DNA of 64,000 nucleotides from positions 1-64,000 of the forward strand of contig DDEU01000036.1 in NCBI GenBank assembly GCA_002336815.1. Direction: 5' to 3'. This DNA comes from Chitinophagaceae bacterium UBA1946 (lineage in GTDB: Bacteria; Bacteroidota; Bacteroidia; Chitinophagales; Chitinophagaceae). Below, piece by piece: positions 36,685 through 43,646 of this stretch. The position numbers and the translations under genes are program-made. The notes under the pieces are model-generated. The model did no database searches. It worked only from the letters and a program-made list of their open reading frames with translations, and had not been told where the DNA came from. Position 1 is the first letter of the stretch. Each line of letters begins with the position of its first letter.

Positions 36685-37920
36685 ATGGAATCAACTATTT
36701 CAATTTCAAATACTGCATTACAGTACATCGAACTCGAAGAAAGATACGGCGCTCACAATTATCATCCATTGCCGGTAGTACTCAGCAAAGGGCAGGGCGT
36801 ACATGTATGGGATGTGGATGGCAAACGTTACTATGATTTTTTGAGCGGCTATTCTGCCGTTAACCAGGGCCATTGTCACCCGGCCATCATAAAGGCGCTC
36901 ACCGACCAGGCGCAGCAACTAACGCTTACGAGCAGGGCATTTCACAGTAACCTGCTGGGCCAGTACGAACAATACATCACTGCGTATTTCGGGTACGATA
37001 AAGTGTTGCCGATGAATACCGGCGTAGAAGCGGTAGAAACGGCCCTTAAACTGAGCCGCAAATGGGGATACGAAGTAAAGCAGGTGAAAGAAGACCATGC
37101 AGTGATCGTGATCTGCGACGGTAATTTTCATGGCCGCACCACGGGTGTGGTGGCATTCAGCAGTGACCCCTCCGCAAAAAATCATTTCGGGCCCTTTACA
37201 CCCGGTTATGTTTCGGTACCACACAACGACATGGCTGCATTGGAAAACGTGCTGCAGGATAATAACGTGGTAGCGTTTATGTTTGAACCCATCCAGGGTG
37301 AAGCCGGCGTAGTTGTGCCGGATGATGGCTATTATACCGGGGTACGCAATCTCTGCACTACTTACAATGTGCTGATGGTGGCAGACGAGATACAAACCGG
37401 TCTCGCCCGTACCGGCAGGATGCTGGCCTGCGATCATGAAAATGTTCGTCCTGATATTTTGATCCTGGGAAAAGCATTGAGCGGGGGCGTTTTGCCTGTA
37501 AGTGCGGTTTTATGTGATGACAATATTATGCTCACCATCAAACCCGGCGAACATGGCAGTACCTATGGCGGCAACCCGCTGGCATGTGCTGTAGCTATTA
37601 AAGCTTTGCAGGTATTGAAAGATGAGAACATGGCGGCGAATGCAGAAGTCATGGGAGCATTGCTTCGTAGCGAAATTGAAAAACTCCATTCACCTTTCAT
37701 CTCCATTGTAAGGGGAAAAGGATTGCTGAATGCGATCGTGATCAAACACAGCAACCCGGATGCTGCCTGGGATCTTTGCCTCGCCCTGAAAGAAAACGGG
37801 CTGCTGGCAAAGCCAACGCATGGGGACAAGATACGTTTTGCGCCACCCCTGCTGATCAATGCAGAACAGGTAATGGAATGCGTGGGAATCATTGAGCAGA
37901 GTTTAAGAACCCTTGAATAA
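36685..37920 (+). CDS. rocD: Ornithine--oxo-acid aminotransferase
   Basis: 411 residues from the ATG at 36685; the frame extends upstream to 36628 but homologues begin near ELEERYGAHNYHPLPVVL. Class III PLP aminotransferase features are clear: DFLSGYSAVNQGHCHPAI, NTGVEAVETALKLSRKWGY, FEPIQGEAGVVVPDDGY, VADEIQTGLARTGRM and the PLP lysine in LGKALSGGVLPVS (Lys263). YGAHNYHPLPVVLSKGQGV identifies the ornithine enzyme, which converts ornithine and 2-oxoglutarate to glutamate-5-semialdehyde and glutamate. It links arginine and proline metabolism in the cytoplasm. No arginase or proC lies nearby. Confidence 0.95.
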   Translation: MESTISISNTALQYIELEERYGAHNYHPLPVVLSKGQGVHVWDVDGKRYYDFLSGYSAVNQGHCHPAIIKALTDQAQQLTLTSRAFHSNLLGQYEQYITAYFGYDKVLPMNTGVEAVETALKLSRKWGYEVKQVKEDHAVIVICDGNFHGRTTGVVAFSSDPSAKNHFGPFTPGYVSVPHNDMAALENVLQDNNVVAFMFEPIQGEAGVVVPDDGYYTGVRNLCTTYNVLMVADEIQTGLARTGRMLACDHENVRPDILILGKALSGGVLPVSAVLCDDNIMLTIKPGEHGSTYGGNPLACAVAIKALQVLKDENMAANAEVMGALLRSEIEKLHSPFISIVRGKGLLNAIVIKHSNPDAAWDLCLALKENGLLAKPTHGDKIRFAPPLLINAEQVMECVGIIEQSLRTLE

Positions 37921-38062
37921 ACAAGGTGTAGCAATTATATCTTTTACCCATGGCTTTGCCGGCGGTATACGAACAGTAAAAACAAGTTTTGTACGGCCCT
38001 GTGATTTTTTTACTGCAAAGCCGCTAACTTTATCACATTGGCTATCAAAACCTGCTACTATC

Positions 38063-38773
38063 ATGGACACTCACCTGCATCACGAACACAAGGAAGATCA
38101 CCTGAAAAGTTCTGAAATGCTTACGGATATTGTAATTGGGATGAGCGACGGGCTCACCGTTCCGTTTGCACTGGCTGCCGGGCTAAGCGGCGCCGTTAGC
38201 AGCAGCAAGATCATTGTGATTGCGGGCATTGCCGAGATCTGCGCCGGCAGTATTGCCATGGGGCTTGGCGGTTACCTTGCAGGGAAAACAGAGCAGGACC
38301 ATTACGCCAGCGAACAGAAAAGAGAATACTACGAAATAGATAACCTGAGAGACCGTGAAGTGGAAGAGACGAAAGAATTTTTTGCCAATATCGGTTTAAG
38401 TCCAGCCCTGCAGGACCAGGCCACGGCAGAAATTGCACTGGACAAAGACCGCTGGGTAGATTTTATGATGAAGTATGAATTGGGACTCGACAAACCTGAT
38501 CCCAAAAGGGCCACCAAAAGTGCCCTTAATATTGGCCTCTCCTACATTGCAGGCGGTATCATTCCCTTGAGCCCGTATTTTTTTATCAGTGATTCAGAAG
38601 AGGCACTTAAAATTTCAGTAATAGTAACCCTGTTCTGTCTTTTTTTATTTGGATTTTTTAAAAGCAAGGTTACCGGCATTAACCCCTGGCTGGGTGCTAT
38701 CCGGGTAATGCTGATCGGCGCCATGGCCGCCGCAGCCGCCTTTGGCGTAGCCCGGTTGTTTGAAGGAAAATAA
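38063..38773 (+). CDS. VIT1/CCC1-family Fe/Mn transporter
   Basis: 236 residues from the ATG at 38063, where a His-rich start (MDTHLHHEHKEDHLKSSEM) begins; the longer frame overlaps rocD. Helix 1 has the family motif TDIVIGMSDGLTVPFALAAG and helix 2 is GIAEICAGSIAMGLGGYLAG. A cytoplasmic acidic metal-binding helical domain (REVEETKEFFANIG to WVDFMMKYELGLDKPD) comes next, then three further helices to the end. The yeast and plant relatives move iron and manganese out of the cytosol by proton exchange, and a metal detoxification or export role is likely here. Confidence 0.93.
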   Translation: MDTHLHHEHKEDHLKSSEMLTDIVIGMSDGLTVPFALAAGLSGAVSSSKIIVIAGIAEICAGSIAMGLGGYLAGKTEQDHYASEQKREYYEIDNLRDREVEETKEFFANIGLSPALQDQATAEIALDKDRWVDFMMKYELGLDKPDPKRATKSALNIGLSYIAGGIIPLSPYFFISDSEEALKISVIVTLFCLFLFGFFKSKVTGINPWLGAIRVMLIGAMAAAAAFGVARLFEGK

Positions 38774-38819
38774 CCTGTATAACGGAAACTGATTTCAATA
38801 AAGCTCATCAACAGCAACT

Positions 38820-39872
38820 ATGTTAAAAAAACTAACGGTTACCATTATTGTATTTTTTATTGTTGTAACAGGCTATGCACAGCCGCCGATCCCCGGTGTG
38901 ATCTATCCTGATTTTACCACCACTCCGGCTACGGTATCTGCCGGAAGCGCCGTGTTGTTCACTGCTTCCGTCAACGGCAACTCTACCCCGGTACGTTATT
39001 TCTGGAACTTCGGTGATGGCAATACCGCCAACACAGCCGCTACGGATGTTTACCATATATTCAATGCTGCCGGTACTTATACGGTGTACCTGAAAGCATA
39101 CACCGGTTACGGCGACAGTGGCGTGATCGTTAGGTCGCTGACGGTATCAGCAACTGCATCCAGCCCGGTTACAGCCAATTTCACTTATTCCTCTCCGGTG
39201 TATGCAAACAGCCCGGTTCAGTTCGTAGATAATTCCAGCACTTCTTCCGGTGTGCTCAGCACTTATACCTGGACGATCGGTTCCACGTTTGCTGCCACGC
39301 AGAGCTTCCTCTACAGTTTTCCGTTATACGGCACTTATGAAGTAGTACACCGGGTAAGCAATAACAATGGCCAGCAGGCAGCAGTTACAAAACTGGTAAC
39401 GGTATTGCCGTCGGACCCCATCACACAGGAAATATGTTCAGGCGAAAACAAATTTTTACTTTGTTATAACCAGGCAAATCTTTACCAATGGCAGGTAAGT
39501 ACAGACAGTGGTAACAGCTACCAAAATATTGGCGATACAGACTTCTATTATTCCTTTACAAAAACCAATGGTCTGTTGCTTAACTATACAGCTTCTTCCT
39601 TTAACGGCAACTGGTACCGCTGCATGGCAGATGGTGTGCCCGGCACGGTTTATAAGATCAGTATCGGCAACCAGTTTACAGGCATTGCCGACAGTACCTG
39701 GGAGAACCCGGCCAACTGGAGTTGCGGCGTATTGCCGGATGAGTATACGGATGTGGTGATCAACAGCGGAACAGTCACCGTAAACTCTAACGCCAGTTGC
39801 AGAACGCTCAGGGTGAGTACGGGCGCCAGTGTTACTGTAACCCCGGGTTTTGCATTAAACATCGTTCATTAA
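38820..39872 (+). CDS. Secreted PKD-domain protein with W-x-N-P-A-N-W C-terminus
   Basis: 350 residues with a signal peptide (LTVTIIVFFIVVTGYAQPP). Two PKD domains are seen, the first with the classic YFWNFGDGNTANTAATDVYH and GTYTVYLKAYTG, the second with TYTWTIGSTFAATQSFLYSF and GTYEVVHRVSNNNG. An Ig-like segment (YQWQVSTDSGNSYQNI) follows. The last 60 residues (STWENPANWSCGVLPDEYTD to TPGFALNIVH) are the same module that ends the VCBS protein at 29.7 kb, with close sequence identity. No T9SS sorting domain is present. It is probably a surface or matrix protein. Confidence 0.87.
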   Translation: MLKKLTVTIIVFFIVVTGYAQPPIPGVIYPDFTTTPATVSAGSAVLFTASVNGNSTPVRYFWNFGDGNTANTAATDVYHIFNAAGTYTVYLKAYTGYGDSGVIVRSLTVSATASSPVTANFTYSSPVYANSPVQFVDNSSTSSGVLSTYTWTIGSTFAATQSFLYSFPLYGTYEVVHRVSNNNGQQAAVTKLVTVLPSDPITQEICSGENKFLLCYNQANLYQWQVSTDSGNSYQNIGDTDFYYSFTKTNGLLLNYTASSFNGNWYRCMADGVPGTVYKISIGNQFTGIADSTWENPANWSCGVLPDEYTDVVINSGTVTVNSNASCRTLRVSTGASVTVTPGFALNIVH

Positions 39873-40032
39873 AAAGCAGCCTTGAATACAAAGCGGTCAT
39901 AGTTTGCAGGGAACGAAGTTTACACAGCATCCATTGAATGATACGGCTGTTTGTTCATGAACTGCTGCCTGCATTCCCGGGAAAACAATTTTCATCATGT
40001 TACTTTGAATACCTCAACAGAACCATTCATCA

Positions 40033-40665
40033 ATGCTAAGCATCCGCAATTTTAACAAGCGCTACCCCGCCAGTGAGATGCCTGTACTGGAAGTACCCTC
40101 GTTATCCCTGGCGCCCGGTATTTACTGGATCAAAGGAGAAAATGGTTCGGGCAAAACATCCCTGATCAAATCGATAGCAGGATTGGTTCCTTTTGAAGGA
40201 AGCATTGAAGTAACAGGACTGGATATACGCCTGCAAAGAATGGCCTATTGCAAAGCTGTCAATTATGCTGCAGCAGAGCCGCAGTACCCTGGTTTTTTAA
40301 CCGGGGCTGAACTCCTCGATTTCTATCATGCTGCAAAAGGAGGCAACCTGCCGCTGCAACTAATGGAAGCGCTTGGAACAACTCATTTTATAAATAGCAA
40401 AACGGCGGTGTATTCAAGCGGCATGATGAAAAAGTTATCGCTGGCACTTGCTTTTACGGGCGAACCGGCGCTAATATTGCTGGACGAACCTTTTATCGCA
40501 CTCGATATTGCTGCGGTAGAAGTATTGCAAAAAGCCATTGCTGCTTTTAGTGAAAAAGGATTTTCATTCATCATCACTTCTCACCAGCCGCTTGACCAAC
40601 AGCTTGTGCATACCACTGCTACTTTTGTTATAAAAGACAGGCTGCTGCTGCCCGAAACAGTATGA
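40033..40665 (+). CDS. ABC transporter ATP-binding protein
   Basis: 210 residues, one nucleotide-binding domain. Walker A is GENGSGKTSLIK, the signature motif is the variant YSSGMMKKLSLALA, Walker B is ALILLDEPFIALD and the H-loop is ITSHQPLDQ. The sequence type (short domain, S-S-G-M-x-K-K) is that of ABC-2/CcmA-like exporters. Its last 4 bases overlap the permease gene (ATGA at 40662), so the two form a translationally coupled operon. Confidence 0.93.
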   Translation: MLSIRNFNKRYPASEMPVLEVPSLSLAPGIYWIKGENGSGKTSLIKSIAGLVPFEGSIEVTGLDIRLQRMAYCKAVNYAAAEPQYPGFLTGAELLDFYHAAKGGNLPLQLMEALGTTHFINSKTAVYSSGMMKKLSLALAFTGEPALILLDEPFIALDIAAVEVLQKAIAAFSEKGFSFIITSHQPLDQQLVHTTATFVIKDRLLLPETV

Positions 40666-41771
40666 AACAGGCAGCGAACATACTCAACAAAGTAATGGTA
40701 AGGCAGTTCTATACCAGCAATGCCGGTTTTTTCCTGTTCTTCCTGTTTTTCTTTTTTGGAATAGTGCAGGCCGGGCATATCGTCAGTTATCATCTTTCGT
40801 TAATGCAGGCAATGATCACTTCTCCCCTTTTCCTTTTTGTAGTGATGACCGGGTGGCTGTTGTACAATATTAAATGCACCCTTTTCTGCACAGACAAATT
40901 GCAGCAGGATGATGGCCAGTTTCTTTTTACACTCAGCGCCCTTCCATTTTTGAAGCAGGTGACAGTTTTTACTGCGGTGAGCACGGCGCTTTACCTGCCC
41001 GTATTGCTATACAGTTGTTTTTTGGTTGCCGTTGCGCTGGCACAAAAAGCGGTTACTTTTTCAGTGGTAGTAATCCTCTGTCAACTTCTGATGATCGCAT
41101 TCGGCAGCACAGTGATCTACCGCAGCATCAACAAAAGAAGTGAATCCAGGCTTGCAGGGCTGGTGGCCACCTGCAGGAAAAAGCTACAGCTAAAACTGGG
41201 CTATCATGCTTTTATCATGGCTTATGTTTTCACTGACAGGAAACTGGTATTTGCCGTGGTAAAACTTTTCTCTTTGTTACTGCTGTCTATGTTCTTTATC
41301 CGGAATGGGGACAGTTTTGATGCAGACCTCTTTAGCATTTTTTATCCATTCTGCATCATTGCTCATGCCCGGCTGGTATTTACTTGCGTGGAGTTCAACG
41401 AAACCCTGCTGCATTATAACCGCAACCTGCCGCTGCACTGGCTCAAAGTAGCGCTTACATTCCTGGTTACCTGGATTTTTATACTGCTTCCCGAAACCTT
41501 ATTCATGCTCATCAATAACCAGGGCAACCTCCCTGCCGGTATACTGCTGTCGCAGCCGCTCACTGCCATGGCGATGCTGATGCTGTTTACCGGTATTGCT
41601 TATGCCTCCGCACTTGACATGGAGCGATACCTGCTCTTTATTTTTGTTAGCTATATCGTGCTGCTGATATTGCAAAAGGCAATCGGGTATCCTGCAACGT
41701 TAGTGTGCTGCGCTGCAATGGCAATGATGATCTTCAAAGCACATTACTATTCGTTTGAAAAAGAAAAATGA
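40662..41771 (+). CDS. ABC transporter permease-like membrane protein
   Basis: 369 residues with about eight hydrophobic helices, starting GFFLFFLFFFFGIVQAGHIV and ending YLLFIFVSYIVLLILQKAI. No soluble domain or conserved family motif was recognised. Position and overlap with the ATP-binding gene indicate the membrane half of an exporter, in which two copies of each subunit would form the complex. Substrate unknown. Confidence 0.8.
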   Translation: MKQAANILNKVMVRQFYTSNAGFFLFFLFFFFGIVQAGHIVSYHLSLMQAMITSPLFLFVVMTGWLLYNIKCTLFCTDKLQQDDGQFLFTLSALPFLKQVTVFTAVSTALYLPVLLYSCFLVAVALAQKAVTFSVVVILCQLLMIAFGSTVIYRSINKRSESRLAGLVATCRKKLQLKLGYHAFIMAYVFTDRKLVFAVVKLFSLLLLSMFFIRNGDSFDADLFSIFYPFCIIAHARLVFTCVEFNETLLHYNRNLPLHWLKVALTFLVTWIFILLPETLFMLINNQGNLPAGILLSQPLTAMAMLMLFTGIAYASALDMERYLLFIFVSYIVLLILQKAIGYPATLVCCAAMAMMIFKAHYYSFEKEK

Positions 41772-41847
41772 TGGCGGCTGTAAATGGCTACTGCAGTCCT
41801 GAAAAACAGGTGCGTTTTTTAATGCCGCAAATAAGATGGCATTGTGA

Positions 41848-42435
41848 CTAACCAGGTTTCCTGCTGAGATTGATGAACAATTCAGCATCTACCCTCGGCC
41901 CGATAGAATTATAGCAGGGTTCCATTGTACTGATAGTAAAGAAAGGTTCCAACAGGCGCCTGTAACCAGCTTCATCGCCGCCAAACGGAGGCCCGCTTTC
42001 AAAATGTTTGTTAAACAGCAGCCCCACCAGTTTGCCGGCGGGTTTTAGCAATTGCTGCATTTTAGCAGCATAGTCTTTTCGAAGAGAAGGATCCAGTGCG
42101 CAGAAAAAAGTCTGTTCAAGGATAAGATCATACCCGCCCCTGTGTTCGAAAAAATCGGCGCAAATGATCTGGAGGCCCGGCGGTGCATCTTTAAACTGTT
42201 GCTGCAACTGGCTGCATAGCACCAGCGATATATCAACCAGCGTAATATGGGTAAAACCATGTTGCAATAAAAAGGCCGCCTCATGGCCATTGCCGCAGCC
42301 GGGTATCAGAATTGAAATATTTTTATCTGTCAACTGGCTGATGTATTCCTTTAATGGAGACGTAACAGTACCTGCATCCCAGCCTGTATCATTGCTGAGG
42401 TAACGGTTACTCCAGTATTGTTCATCAAGCGGCAT
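41848..42435 (-). CDS. SAM-dependent methyltransferase, thiopurine S-methyltransferase (TPMT) family
   Basis: 195 residues. The N-terminal YWSNRYLSNDTGWDAGTVTS is characteristic of the TPMT family. SAM-binding motif I is ILIPGCGNGHEAAFLLQHG, the acidic motif is THITLVDISL, and ICADFFEHRGGYDLILEQTF is the family motif preceding FCALDPSLRKDYAAKM. Bacterial members methylate thiols, tellurite or selenium compounds. Its ATG overlaps the CDF transporter stop codon (TAATG), so the two are co-translated, which may point to a metal or metalloid link. Confidence 0.9.
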   Translation of the reverse strand: MPLDEQYWSNRYLSNDTGWDAGTVTSPLKEYISQLTDKNISILIPGCGNGHEAAFLLQHGFTHITLVDISLVLCSQLQQQFKDAPPGLQIICADFFEHRGGYDLILEQTFFCALDPSLRKDYAAKMQQLLKPAGKLVGLLFNKHFESGPPFGGDEAGYRRLLEPFFTISTMEPCYNSIGPRVDAELFINLSRKPG

Positions 42436-43418
42436 TATAACTGGTGTTTTTGGTTGCTGATGATATTTTCAAGTGTCCATTCTACTTTCCGTTCAAAAGG
42501 ATGTTTTCGCACCGGGCAGTCGTGCTTGCTGCATAGAGGGCAACTAAAATCAAGACAACCATCTGTATGTACAAAAAATTCCATCCCTTCACCAAATTCC
42601 TTTGTTACCAGGTTGGTCAATGCATCGATCTCATCGTGCGCCTCCCTCATGTTGAGGTACCAGGGGACAGTAAGATGACAATCTACATGCAGCGTACTGC
42701 CATACTGTATGATGCGGAGGTTGTGCAGGTCGATCCAGTTCTCCCGGCGGTTATTGTTGAGCAGGTCCACCATTTTTTGAATGAGCGTTTCGTCTGCCTC
42801 GTCCATGATACCGGCAATGGATGTACGCACAATCTTATAACCGGTAAACATGATGATGAAGGCGAACAGCATGGCAACCGCACTGTCGATCCAGGGATAT
42901 TTGAAAAAATAGATGAGTGCCAGCCCTACAATGATCCCGGCTGTAGAATAAGTATCCGTCTGCAAATGCTTGCCACTGGATACCAGCACCAGTGAATTGT
43001 TTTTTTTACCGGTATTGATACAAATAGCCCCTACAATGTAATTGACAATTGCTGTAGCTGCCACGAGGATGATACCATAATCAAGTTTTTGAATGGTATG
43101 GGGATGAATGAGGTTATTGATGGCCTCGTAAATGATCACAAAACCGGCCACGGTGATCAGTGTTCCTTCTACTGCTGCAGAGATAAACTCGGCTTTGCCA
43201 TGCCCGTAAGGATGATCTTTGTCTTTCGGCTTGGCGCTTACATAAAGGCTGTAAACACCAATAAGACCGGCCACAACATTCACCGTACTTTCCAGCGCAT
43301 CCGTTAAGATGGCTACCGAACCCGTAAGCCACCAGGCGAATAATTTGGCAATAAAAAGCACAATGCCAATTGCTGTTACAACCTGTTGAAGACGGAGATT
43401 TTTTTTTGCAGCGACCAA
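42435..43418 (-). CDS. Cation diffusion facilitator (CDF) transporter
   Basis: About 327 residues. The six-helix CDF core is clear: VVTAIGIVLFIAKLFAWWLT, SVAILTDALESTVNVVAG (metal-site Asp), KDKDHPYGHGKAEFISAAVE, later GKHLQTDTYSTAGIIVGLAL (metal-site His/Asp) and YPWIDSAVAML, then the cytoplasmic C-terminal domain (WIDLHNLRIIQYGSTLHVDC). It exchanges Zn, Fe or similar divalent ions for protons. A Cys/His-rich tail (CLDFSCPLCSKHDCPVRKH) is unusual and could bind metal. There is no ATG start: TTG at 43439 or at 43418 are the options. A TATATTTG box at 43444-43437 overlaps the first, so I prefer 43418. Confidence 0.9.
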   Translation of the reverse strand: MVAAKKNLRLQQVVTAIGIVLFIAKLFAWWLTGSVAILTDALESTVNVVAGLIGVYSLYVSAKPKDKDHPYGHGKAEFISAAVEGTLITVAGFVIIYEAINNLIHPHTIQKLDYGIILVAATAIVNYIVGAICINTGKKNNSLVLVSSGKHLQTDTYSTAGIIVGLALIYFFKYPWIDSAVAMLFAFIIMFTGYKIVRTSIAGIMDEADETLIQKMVDLLNNNRRENWIDLHNLRIIQYGSTLHVDCHLTVPWYLNMREAHDEIDALTNLVTKEFGEGMEFFVHTDGCLDFSCPLCSKHDCPVRKHPFERKVEWTLENIISNQKHQL

Positions 43419-43436
43419 GAGAAAAAATTGAGGGCA

Positions 43437-43444
43437 CAAATATA
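43437..43444 (-). promoter_or_regulatory. CDF gene promoter -7 box (TATATTTG)
   Basis: Minus-strand TATATTTG matches TAnnTTTG and is identical to the box before tcdA. The predicted start near 43430 leaves only a 12-base leader if the TTG at 43418 is used. Confidence 0.4.
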
Positions 43445-43646
43445 ACCTCTTATGGGCAACCCAATTTTTCTTTCTTAGCGGCAGGCAGCGGTTAAAGAAA
43501 TTATCGGCTCTGCAATTAATTTTATACCGGTTTGTATGAATCTGGCTAAAAAGCCTTTACTTTATAAATCAACTTTTCCGCTACCCTCTGCAGGCTTACA
43601 TTCTATATTACCAGTACTAACTAATATATTAAACTATCAGCATCTG

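Noticed and set aside
41797..41822. CCTG-AAAAA-CAGG hairpin with T-run between the ABC permease and methyltransferase genes
   Set aside because: Only a 4-bp stem; too weak to call a terminator.
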